Shown piece after piece: positions 23,968-37,100 of a stretch of DNA of 64,000 bases. Source of the stretch: Elgaria multicarinata webbii. Lineage: Eukaryota > Chordata > Lepidosauria > Squamata > Anguidae. Position 1 is the first letter of the stretch, and each line of letters starts with the position of its first letter. Under the pieces are notes generated by a model. That model searched no databases. It was not told the DNA's origin and saw only the letters and a program-made list of their open reading frames with translations. Where the stretch lies: NCBI RefSeq assembly GCF_023053635.1, contig NC_086173.1, positions 131,227,197-131,291,196 of the forward strand, read 5' to 3'. A program made the position numbers and the translations under genes.

Positions 23968-26900
23968 TATTTATTTCTTACCCCCCTCTCCCTCTGGATC
24001 GAGGAGGGGAACAACATTAAATATAATACATAAAACTGGTTAAAAGAGCATATACAATACTGTATTTCTTCGATTCTAAGACGCCATTGATTGTAAGACG
24101 CACACTAATTTCAGTACCACCAACAGAAAAAAAGCTTTGATTCTAAGAAATAATAAACACATTCACGATTCTAAGACGCACCCCAATTTTAGAGATGTTT
24201 ATATGGGGAAAAAGTGTGTCTTAGAATCGAAGAAATATGGTATTAAAATAACAATCACAACATCTTAAAATTCTTAGGTTTAAACTTCATCTGGGTAAGC
24301 CTGCCGGAAGTGACTAGTCTTTATGGCTGTCTTAAACTCAGAGAGAGTATTAAGCCAACAAATCTCCTCCGGCAGGCCATTCCACAGTCTGGGGGCAGCA
24401 GAAGAAAAGGTCCCTCGGGGTAACAGTTGCCAGCCTAATTGTGGCTGACTGGAGTAGACCCTTCCCAGAGGACTTGAGTGTACGGGAGAAGGCGATCCCA
24501 CAAGTAACCTGAAAAATAAGCACTGATTTGGCAATGGCTAAGTTCCAACACTGACCTCCCTGCAATCGGAGGACAAGTAAAAGTATTGTCAGAGCATTTA
24601 TCTAGTAAGAGCCAATTAGGAGGGCCAGCCATTTTAAAAGCACAAAAACAGGCAGCTTATCTTAATTCATTCTTTCATCTTGCAAGAAAAGTGCTCTCCA
24701 GCAGAGATGCTGCAGGAAACAATTACAAGAAAGAGGTCTTTTTTCTAAGTATTTTTAAGAGTTGAAGGTTCATAGTCTCCTCATTGATACCTATTTGGGT
24801 TAAGAGCTTGGTCTAGCGGCCTTAGGTTTACTTTAATGCTGATAAGCACTTTTGTGCAAACTGGCAATTCGACATGTATGGCCTTGCAAAACAGCCATTG
24901 TATTTATCTTGCATATAATTGATTCACACACAAAAATGTGACATTTAATTTCTAAAGCTTGAGTCAGAACCTTTATCAAGAATTAATGAAACGAACAATC
25001 AAAAGTTATTTTTAACTTCTCTCAGAAATTATTTTTATTGCTGTATCTATTCTAGTGAAAATCTGGAAATCAATGGAACACTGAGGCACACTTGTCCAGG
25101 GCCATTTATGTTATGCCAGAGGTTAGACCCACCTTGGATGAAAGCTGATAAACTAACCCAAGCAATCTATTCAGCAGAATTATACTGAATAGACCTCAAA
25201 GGGTACCGAACAACCTTTAAAAATTCCTAACTTTGGCATCCTGAGCAAACATATTAAAAACTACCAAAAAGGGAAAGAAAACCAACCCACAGCTTAAAAG
25301 CAATCCAAAGAACTGTGAGCAGAAGGAGAGAATACATCAGCAGTGTTCCATGAATTCTCGCACAAGCACTAGTGAAAGCCTTTTCACAGGGCAGCACAAC
25401 TATTTCAGGAGTTGCATTACAATATGAGGAATAATGAATAAGAAACATATAGACTATATTATATAAATTTTAGTGGCCACAAGTCCTGAGAGTGAGCTTG
25501 GGTCAAGTCTTACCAAGAGTTTGCACATATGGAATTCCTCTGGATTGGGGGGCTCATTTTAGTGCAATGCTCTTCGGTTAAGTTGGGCTCAGTCCTTCCA
25601 AGAACAGAAGATGTTTTGTGCTTGAAAAATGAGCAGACCTTTGGATCCAAACCACTGACACTATCTTCTTTTTCTTAAACTAAACCCTCTGTGTACAACT
25701 ACTTCAGTTACAAATGGTGTGAGGTAGGAATGCTCACATTCAGTATGGAAGGAGTCTTTAGCCTCTAAAACAGACAGCCAATCTTTGAAGAGGTGACATA
25801 ACAAATATTTAGAAACCAGCGCATAGCAAGCTTAGAGTATCTGACTGGGGAAAATGAACTGAGAAAGGTTAAATCAAAATAGCATGCATCCACTGAATTT
25901 AGTAATGCAAACTCAAAACTAAACAGAATAACTAATGTCAGGATTTAAACTATACTTGAGCCAGGATACTCAACTTGGCAAGCAAAGATTGCAGCAGTTT
26001 TCCTTCTGTATACAAAAGTTTAGATTTTTGTACAGACTGACCAACCGACTGAAACTTATAATTCTGTATTGTGCTCTTATAGTTTAATGCTTGAAAAAGC
26101 ATTTCTAGTATCAGTACTTGCAGTGGAGAAAAATGATCAGCAAGACATTAATATTTATATATTTAGGTTAGGAACATAAGAAGAGCCCTGCTGGGTTATC
26201 CAATCAATGCGAGGGTAGTTGAAGTCACACATTACTACAATATGTCCCACTGATTCCAACCCAGACAACACGCATCATCTGTAATTTGCCAAGTCACTTT
26301 GAAGTTTACATGTCTGTCACATGTGCCTGTGTCTTCAATAATCTTATGCCTGGTATCATTTAATTATTTTTGGAAGGTTTTGTCCACTAACGTATCTGCT
26401 TCTCTCAACTTCTCCAGGTCAGCAACCTTGGCTTCACAGGAGCAAACTTGTTCCCTGAGAGCCTGGAGTTAATTTTATGAGCACATCTGTCCAGCAAACT
26501 GGTACGCTTATGTGTGACACTCAGTGCAATACACTGGATAGCCCCCAAAGCACTGCTTCATAGTTCTTCAATGGACTTGTTTACCAGTCATTTATTATCA
26601 TTAATGGAGAAAGGCAGACTGCCCAGGCCTCCTTGTTTAATTTGCCTTTCTGCTTAACTTATTCCTGTGACAGGTTATTATTAGGACCGAGACACTCTAT
26701 AAGTTGGGGCTCCCCCAGTAGTCATACAGCTATGTTCCTCCCAAGCCTGTCCTATTTTTATAGCCCTGGCCAGTCCCATAACTCTTGTTGAAGCCAATTC
26801 ATTTCAAAGGGCCTCGTTTAAAAGAATAAGTAAGTGTGGGTCAACTACTGGGCTACACTAGACTTCAGTGAGTGAAAATCTAGGTCAGTGGAGCTCTCCT

Positions 26901-29900
26901 GGGAGTGGGGATTTTTATTAGAAGAATAGACAAAGTATAGCTCCATTTCTTTCCCAAGTTTCTGCAGAACAAAAAAGTACTATATTTCCAATGAGACTGA
27001 AAAGAACTCATACAAGTTAACATTGCTATATCTTAATTATTCAGAGTGTGGTTGTTTTTAGGGTAAATAATGATTCAAAATATGTACAGTTATAAATGAC
27101 ATATCTAATGAAACAGTGAAGGTTTTTATTTTTTTAAAAAAAGTGGCCTAATGACAAATATGATCACATAAGCAAGACAAAAGAGGGTGGTGCACAATGG
27201 AATGAGTTAACAGGCAATAATCCAGAGCCAAGAATATAACCATAGGAGAGAAAAACAAAATTTTACAGTGATCCAACTTTGGGTTGGATCCAGACTTAGT
27301 CATGCTTGGACTAGGTGCACTGAAATTAATGGGACTTAAGTTAATCATGACCATCATTGACTTAATAGGTCGACTCTAAGCATGACTAAGTCTGAATGCA
27401 ACCCTTGACAGTTTAAAGCAGGGGTGGGGAACCTGAAGCCCTCCAAATATTGGACTACCATCACCCCTGACAACTGGCCAGGCTGGCTGGGGTTCATGGA
27501 ACTTAGATCCCAACAACATCTACAAGGCCACTGGTTCCCATCTCTGATCTAAAGAGGTGTTTCAGGAAGATTCATTCTAGGGAATGTTCCTCTCAGAAAA
27601 ATGCTGAGGAATTGCAAGAAATAAGAGAGAAAGGGTGATACAGCATTTACAGAGGCATATGAGATTGTAAGTGAAACATTTAGTCAGGGTTAAAATTAGC
27701 CGCTTATCTAGTCCCTTGGAGGCAATTTTAATGTATCACACACAGCCAGACTAATGGGGAGAGAGGCACATAAACACCTGAAGGGTGCACACCATGGTGG
27801 AAAAAAATCAAGTTTTGTCTCACATGTAGAGCTCAGAACTCTAAACTGGAAAGGAGACTGATTTGAGGCAGTGTATGACAATATTGACATATATTGACAA
27901 TTGCACTGTGTGACTTCCTTATTGCCTTGAGAGTTACTGGCTCTTTACTGTTATGAGACTGAGCAAACCCTGGTTCAACCTTTGCTTCCCTGTGTAAAAT
28001 ACGGTCACTAATATGGTAGTTACACAACAGGCTCTCTCCCACTCCAACCCATTCTTCTTTTCCATGCCCTTTCACTTCCTGAAAACAAGCCTGGCAGGTA
28101 GGACAAGGGCAGTGTTGAGGCAAGTAAATGCATGATTTTCTTAATTCTTATCCCAATATTAGCATATGAAAAGTGAAGGGATCTTCCGTCCTATATAAAA
28201 GAAATGCTTGGCTATGGCATTTGAGTTGCATAATATACTACCAGTCCTACAAGGAAAGGGGTCCTCTCAACCTGTCACACCCTTGCTCTATCCACATTTG
28301 AACTGTATTAAGTTGCTACACCTATGCAACAACCTTAGTGATCTGTTCTGTGATGCTGCACTTGTGCAAGGGCACCGAATACTGCCAACTTTTTAATCTT
28401 ATCACAGGATTAAGCTGCAAGAAAAAGCACTGCTTTGTTTGTTTTATTTATTTAATATGTTTATAGTATGATTTTTACAACATGTATAAGGAAGGCATCA
28501 AAAATAAATAAGCTACCCTCAAAACACACACATTTTACTAGTGTACTGGCACAATTTCCAAAGGAGGAGGGCGTATAAAAACTGATCATTAGAAGAGGGT
28601 GAACTTTTAGCCAATGTCACCATCTGCATGATTGTGAGACTGTTTTCCTTGCTCACCACTTTCACCCATAACTTGATTCAGCCTACTGACGTTTTCATTC
28701 TTCTTGTTACCATGGCTTCATCACAACAATGCTGCAACAAGCCTCTCAGAGGAATGTACAGAATACAGTAAGTAGCTTATTCAGCAACCAAGGGCTATAT
28801 TTTAATGCAAGAAAAGCACAGGGGTTTTTTTGTGCCAAATTTGCTTTTCAGAATTATCCCCAAATTTGGCCAGATCATGCATAATACATTACCCTATTCT
28901 AGGCAATCACATAGACAATCCAACCATACACTGAGGCAAGTCTTTCTGCTATTTTCCCAACTGGGGGTAGGAGACAGTAGCTTCTGCTACCAAACTATTT
29001 GAGGCTTCTCAACTTTTCATTTAATTTTATAGCTAAAGAAAATAATTCATATTTGCTTTTTCTTTCATGGGAGGAAGCACATTTCTTATCCTTACACGTG
29101 ATTATGAGAATTGGGAAGCTTCCTTTACTTGGTTAGATCTTGCACTTATCTGGAAAATGGTTTTACCAATGCCAACAACAACATTTAAGCTTTGCATCCA
29201 TAACAGAAAGCTACTATGGACTTTACAGTCTTGGGAAAAAACAAGCAGTTTACATTACATATGTTTAATTACTTAGAAGATTACAGTGGTTCAAACAGAG
29301 TTAAGTTTTAGATTGAAACTGTGATTATTCAGCATGGAAGATACAGGCTGCAATCCTCTTTCCAAGAAATAAGTCTCACTGTATTCAGTGGGGCTTACTT
29401 TGGAGCAATAATGTCTAGGATTATACTGTCAAAAACGTATTTATACAAGGCATCCAAATAAGGTAAACTATGGCCATAGCTAGACCTAAGGTTTATCCCT
29501 GGATCATCCAGGGGTCAAACCTGTTCATCTAGGTGACACACAGGGGATCCAGTGCTCAGGCAGGGGCGAACCCTGGATGATCCCAGGATAAACCTTAGGT
29601 CTAGCTGTGGCCTCTGTATAACATGAGAAGTATGGTCCAGTGGATAGAGTAGTGTCTGAACCTGTGTTGAAGTCTACCACTTCTACTACAGAATCACTAT
29701 GGAAGCTTTCAAAAAATTACACTTAATCTGTCTCAAATCCCCTTTTATATTTTCAATATGAATAGTAGTAGTATGCAACTTCATACTTAACTGCCAATTT
29801 TCTACAGATATTTGATTTTTCATTTTTCAAGTTTTTTTTAAGCTTGAATACACATCAAAAGGCATTAAATTCTATCAAGCAAGCATCAATATCACAAAAC

Positions 29901-32900
29901 TCACGAAGCAGCAACCAACCAGTCAAGGTCCAAATGGCCATTCAAACAGAATACTAATTTTAGTTTCTCTGGGCTTGGTCCGAGGCACATGCTGAAGCAA
30001 TTTTGCTAAACTGAAACTAGTCAATGCCTGGATTAGAACTACATGGGAACCTTATGGAAAGTGCCTTGAGTTCTATGGGGAAAAGGTGAAGACAAATATG
30101 GGTGCTGTAATGCACACAAGTTCCTTTACAAGGAACGGCTTTACGTTCATTTCAGTATTACAGACAGCTGTGTGGATGCAAAGCAACATACATGTCATAG
30201 AAAAAAGCTATTAAAGAAAGAGAGAGAAAGGTGAAGAGGTACAACAGCTCCAGTAGCAGAGGCAGTAAACCTATGTACACCAGTTGTTGGGGAACATGGC
30301 AGGAAGGTGCTGTTGCACTCGTGCCCTGCTTGTGGGTTCCTGCTCAACGGCGGTGTGAACACAGCACTAGATTAGATGCAACCTTGGTTTGATCCAGCAT
30401 GCCTCTTCTTACATTCTAACTCTATTCCCATGGTACACACGTTTAATTTTTACAAATTCTTGCTCTTTTTACCATTTAACAGATATATAAGTCACCTTAA
30501 CTTTACAAGCATTTTCAAGAAAACTCTTCAAAATGTTGGTACCGTTTTTGTTCTTGTAGATGTTGAGATAGCTCTCATTTAGGCAGCATTTGAGGGTAGT
30601 GGTCATTTTGAATTAAAATACAAAATTTACTTCAGTGCAAGATACTAGACATCCTCTTATTTAATCCAGTTTCTTCAAAAACATTTTTTTAAGATCTCTC
30701 ATTTCATTCTTTTTAAAATAACCAGTTGTTACCCACGATCAGTTTATGAAGAAAAATCAAATCTAACGGGTTACTTTTAACTATGTCTCTTAATCACTTC
30801 ATGATTTGTTTACAAGTCTGTATGTTATCGGCATATCATTGTACTTTGGCGTGCACCTGTGTTTATAAAGTTGTACAGAGACCTTTTTGTGTTCATATTT
30901 CAATTTGCTCCAATTTACAATTAATTGTGTTTAATTATACTTGACATTTTTTATATTGGTAAAACAACTTTATACTGCCCCCCCCAAAAAAAGTTATGGA
31001 TGTAAATAAACTCCCGACTTTAAATTATAGTGAAAACAGTTGCTATTAGTGGAATCTGCATGTCAAGAGGTTTCCAATGAAGCGTGTTTCATGAGAATCG
31101 GTCAACGGGAAGGCAGTAAAAAAGGAATAACCAACTAACCCCCAACTTTCTCTATGTCATCAGTATCGCACAAAAGTATTGAGTCCCCCAGATAACGACA
31201 CTGATTAAATATTCCTTTCATTCACTCTGTCTGGGGTTGCAAAATGCTTACTTTCATCATCAGTTATGCCTGAAGTGCTGCTATGGTAAACTGCTCTTTC
31301 GACAAACAATGCTGTGTTGTTTCAACAGTGATCGAATCCCTGAGCTCTCTGCTTCTAAACTACATCTGAAGTGTTGACATGGCGGGGCAGGGTGGAAGAA
31401 ACCATTGTGACAGGAGGCAACCATTGCTAAATAGCACCTTAATTAGCTTACAAATCAGCTGATAAAGAAAAATTGATTAATGAAGTTACTGAGAGTTCAC
31501 CGGGTGGGGGTGGGGTATTACTTATTTGATTAGAAATAGAAGCTGGCGAGATTGGTCTCTAAATGTAGTTGCCCAAATAAGATGCGTGTTTACATGGTGC
31601 ATACAGTGCTGTACTAAATCAAAGGCGACTGGAAAGTCTAGTTTCTCATGGAATTAACAAAATGGAGCAAATCAACAGGTATGGCCTAAAAGTTATTTTC
31701 CAGGCTGGTTTTATTAATACCAATTACTTTGGAAGAGCAAATATCAGATATGAAGATATATCTATAACCCCCACAATGCCTGACACCATAACTTGTCTAA
31801 AAAATCAGCGTTTCTTTGTTTTTTGCCAGGAAGGGTGGTGGGGAAATTTCAATATTAAAAACAACTGCTATTTCTGGAATTTCCAATCCCAGATTAGAGA
31901 CACAGGACCCAGACATACATGTTCTTATTGTTGGAACAAGAACTAACGTACCTCCACAGGATAGCCTAGCAAGACTATGGGATAGTATTCAAAGTTTGTA
32001 TCAATAAACTTTGGATTAGTACTATTTTGATTACTACTATTAATTTCTATAGTACTTTTAACATGCTATAGTACTTTTACAATCATTTCTATTATACTCA
32101 TTCATGATCAGTTACCTTGAATTACTCCAGCTGATTAAAGCCTTCACCCAATGCAAGGATAAGGGCAAACAATGCTATAAATTAACAGAACTAGATTTTC
32201 CCTGGGCTCAAGAAAAACTGTATTTATTCCCTTCCTACATATCACACACAGCAAATCAGACCAGACAATAAGAGGTATATGCGCACTTCCCACATCCTTC
32301 ACACCCCATTCTTCCACTCAGTCAAGTTATATGTCCTCCAAACTCATATAACTTGACAGTTAAGGGGTGAGGAAAGACAGAATGGGGATATAGGAAGAAT
32401 GCACAGATCTTCCAGTTAGCATAACAGTATCTTGTATGGCCTGCACATGCATAGAATCTATTATCCTTTTCCTTATGGGTGCTGTGCCCATGCAGGGAGA
32501 AACAGTACCTATTCACTATTAATACTCTACATTAAGGGAACAGACCTACAGAAAAGCGCTAAATGTATCATCAGTTGCATGCTAGATTCTGACAAATGAG
32601 AAAACTCACCTCACAAAGAAAATATACTGCATTATCTTATTTATTTTATTTATTACATTTCTATACTGCCCAACAGCTGACGCTCTCTGGGTGGTTCATA
32701 AAATAGGAGTAAAATGTACCTGATACTGACTGATCTGGATATGCAAATATTCAAAGACTCGTCAGTTTGACAATCTTTTAGCATTCAAGAAAGCTATCAA
32801 GACTGATCTCTTCTGGCAGGCCTATCCAGTAGAATTTTAGGATACTTTTAGTATGCTTTTAGGATGTTTTTTAAACAGTGTATACTATGTTCTTAATCAG

Positions 32901-34093
32901 TATTTTATGCTTGCTGTTGTTCCCCGCCTCGATCCAATCGGAGAGGCGGTAAGAAATTTATTATTATTATTATTATTATTGAGAAGTACAAAACAAAAAT
33001 GGTAGAAATGTAGAGGAGGAAAAAACATTAGTCTATATATTTACAGACTAATAGGTTCATGCATGGATTCAATAAGTACAGATGAATGAAAGAGCATGAG
33101 TCAGCATCTAACTAGGTAAATGGTTGCAAAGAAAAGAATGAGAGATCCTCCAATTGCTTGGTGTTTTCCATCGTTACATGCTGCCCAATAATTCACATCT
33201 CAGACAAGATGGGCATTTGTAAGACCAACATAGCTGGGGAAGAACTTTACTCACTTACACGTCCAGGCATGCAGTTATATTTTGGGTACCAACAAGAGCT
33301 TCAAGTATAGAGATTGTGGAAATTTCTTGAAACTTAATTAACTGCAGTTATACATTTCACAAGGCCAAGTTCCACCAGTGTTCAGCAACCAGCTCTGAAA
33401 CAGCAATGAAGTTTCTGGTCTGTAATCATTTTTGAAGCATCTATCCAGAGATATAGTGCAGAAAATTTTCCAGCGCTTTATTTTTTTGTAGAGAATTTTC
33501 TATTTCATAAGTTTATTAGTAAAAATAAATGCATGTCAATTGCAAATACAATATTTCCAACAGCTTAGAGATTTTATTATATATTTTATTATACATAAGT
33601 ATTACAAATAAATTAAACAATAATATGGAAGCCTGACTGTTCCAAACTTGCAATTAGTTTTTCTTATATGAAACCCTAGTATAAATATGTTTTTGAAATA
33701 CATTTATATCTCAGAGTGAAATGGAACTAATAAATAGTGACAGCAAGACTGAAGGTAGCGTGGAAGAGAGTTGAACTCTCTTGAAAGAGATGAGTGGTTG
33801 TCAGTATACCATGCACATTTCTTCAGGTTGCTAAAATTAGTGTATCAACAGTTTTCAGTACCTTTCTTTTTCTTAAATTTTTAAAAACTGTTAGGGAAAC
33901 ACATGTTAGGGAAACACATGCTATTGTCTTTAAATTTTTACAAGTATATAATATAACCTTTAAATATTAATATTATTCAAAGATTATATAATTACATAAC
34001 ATAACCTTTAATTAATATTAATCATGCTTTAATTTTTGTACCTTCAAATATTTCAGGTCAAATACATGTGGTATACTGAGACATTGATGGTGC

Positions 34094-34132
<39 letters not shown>

Positions 34133-37100
34133 GTTTAATATGTGGTACTTTTTTTAAAAAAAAAGCTTTGTTGTTTTCATGTTAAATTAGATCTCTCGGG
34201 TATAAGAACATTTTACAATGCAAACTAAAAATGTTCCTATGCAAATTAATCAACACAAACCACAAATGACTCTATGAAAATGTACCTAATTCGCATTGAA
34301 AAAAATTCCCATTCAAAATTTCCGGGAAAACCTAAATCACTGTACCTATCACTTGAGGGCAATCAATCAATAAGGAAGTCATCCAATGAAAAAAAAAAAG
34401 CACAATATACAAGTAACACAACTTCTGCACATTTCCTTGATGCTCATGATAGTGACTTATAAATGCACAGCATTCCCTATACCAGCCTTCCCCAGCCTAT
34501 ACAGATAATGGAAGTTTAAAACCTGCTGTTCAACCATACAGCTGAAACAATTTACATGATGAAAGAAATGTACTCCTGCAGGAAGTATCTGAACAGATCT
34601 GAATGTAAAGATGGGTTTACAACCTTATCTCACTTGCCACCATCAACCATCCCACACTTACTGAGTAGTTTTATAAAGCCTGAATATGGTCCAAGAAGCA
34701 GAATGGTATTTGGACTTGATCCAAACTTTCAGTTTCTAAAATTTACAATTGAAATCACAAAACCAGAAGTCTTGCATCCAAGTTTGATCATTCTCTTCTG
34801 ACGAGGAGAAAAACTTGCCTAATAATTGTAGTTAAAATAAAAAATCCAAAGAAATACTCGAACCCAAAGATATGGACCTGGTCCATGCAACACAAAAAAC
34901 CACCATAGTCTGTCAGCCTTGTTTGTTTCAGCATGGCTTGTTATGATGTCCAAATCCAGCCCTTTTTCTCACGGTGGTTTGAGAACCCATGGCTTGCTGT
35001 TGGGTTGGTAAGGGTGGCTAGTTTTCAAAGTGGCTTGTAGAGACTTGCAAACCTGGCACAATGGCTTTTCAGAAAGGGATACCCAGCCACTTGGCAAGAG
35101 AGGAGAAAAACTTGGATGAGGTGTCGCGAACACCTTTGGGATATGTACTGGGAGCAGGTGGAAAGACGAAGGGGGAAACAAATCATGACAAGCTGGAAAG
35201 TGCCTGATCATCTGTCGGCAGCAACATGGCTTAGCAAGCAATTAACTAACCCACCATGGCTTGTTTTCAACATGTTGAGGTGTGCAAAGTGGGTCTTCTC
35301 TGTTAAAAATTCAATCTGGAGCTCCGTAGAGGTGATTATCTGCCTTGATTTCTGAGCGGCTCCCCTCTCTCTGCCTCGTCGAATTACCCATGGAAGAACC
35401 CATTCAGCATTTGGGTAACTGGTATTTACAGAAATGCTTACAGCTCCCTCATTTGTAAAGATAAAGAGATAAAACTTGATTCAGAGCCACAGCCTCCACT
35501 GGATTCTAACACACTATCAGTAAAGCAGCCAAGACATACATGTGGCATCTCTGAATTAGCATACCTCTGTCAGGTCACTCACAGTGGCTTGTTTCATTTC
35601 ATATACCTCAAGGAACACATTCATACTCACTAATTTTCTGAAGAAAGAAGAAAGACCTTGGTACAGAACACATTCGTGACCCACTGGCTACAACATCCAA
35701 TTGGAGTAATTAGATTATTTTGTTCTACCTGAGAGGATGTAAGAGTTGACTGTTCAGTGAGGAGGGGCTGATCGCAGGCCACTTTGATTAATGGGAAAAG
35801 GAAGTCTGATGAGGTAAAAAGGGGGGGTGGCATGGCATGAAAACAAACTAAAAACAGCTATAAATATTTTAGGCAGCTTAATAAAAGATTGGACAATATT
35901 TATTTATCACATAAATCCTGTAGCAACACCTACAAAGAAAAAAAAGACACATTTCTTCTTGTTATTGTCTATATTTACATAGACGAACACAAAGGCTGCT
36001 ATTCAATCAATCTTTATTTGCTTAAAACCAAGGATGATTGCGAAATAGGAGAGAAGAATGGAGGGAAACCCAAAACAAATCCACAATAATCAAACAATCT
36101 CCACCATTATACACAATTTCATCTAATTTTAAAAGCAGTTATTGCAAATAATGAAACTTGGTATGCAACGTATTTGTTCTGATCAACCAAAATTATACAA
36201 AGGTTCTCAAAATTTGACATCTCAGGACAAGAAAAAAACAGGATAAAAATCTCTCTCTAGGTGCCCGATACAATGGGCTGCATAATAAATAATGACAAAT
36301 ATCCTCTACCTCCCGCTGCCTACAGATACAAAGTGATTGGTCCCATGGAACTTTAAGGAACCTTCCATCCAAGCAAGCAATAGGCCTAGTTTAAAGCACA
36401 GCTTGCAGCTATTCATTAAAAATGAACACTCACCCTACTTTGTCTTAAAATTTGATTTGGCTATTGACAGTTCCATGCTGTGACGCCTTTTTCACGCATC
36501 CAAACTCATCCTGATCTGTCCAATTTGACATATATCTGTTTAGTACAAAGCCAGGATGGGGAAATTGCAGGCCTGCAGATGTTGCTGGACTGCAACTCCT
36601 ATCATCCCTCACCAGTGGCTGTGCTGGCTAGGGCTAATGGGAGTTGTAGTCCAACAACATTTAGAGAGCTACTAGTTCCCCACCCCCAGAATTTGGGGAA
36701 CAACAGTGGTGTGCAAAAGCAGTCTACTAGGGATGTGCAAAATGGGTCTTCTCCACCTCAAAATTCGATCCAGAGCTCTGTTGAGGCGATTCTCTGCCCC
36801 AAGAGAACCGCCCAGGGAGCTTCGGCTATTGGGTGGTATAAAAATGCAATGAAGAATAATAATAATACTCCACCTCGTCAGATTACCCATCAGGGAACCA
36901 CCCATTTTCCATTTCCACGTCAATGGAAGTTAATCAAATGTTTACAGCTCCCCCATTTTTAAAGATTAACAGATAAAACTTGGCACACTGACAGCTCTTA
37001 AGGAGGGCTTTAGCCACGCCAAATTTGAATCAGATTCATTCATGCTTGATTTTTAAGAATTTTTTAAATGGAAATTTAAAAAATGCTTACATCTGTGTAA

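Noticed and set aside
31662-31946. 94-codon open frame with several Cys and Trp residues
   Set aside because: No spacing of Cys/His that fits a known finger; lies in plain intron sequence.
33889-33919. Doublet GTTAGGGAAACACAT considered as a repeat array
   Set aside because: Only two adjacent copies without spacers; a simple tandem duplication, not CRISPR-like and not telomeric.
36480-36962. 160-codon plus-strand open frame
   Set aside because: It runs through a MITE and the TAGGGATGTGC element; a mosaic of repeats, not a gene.
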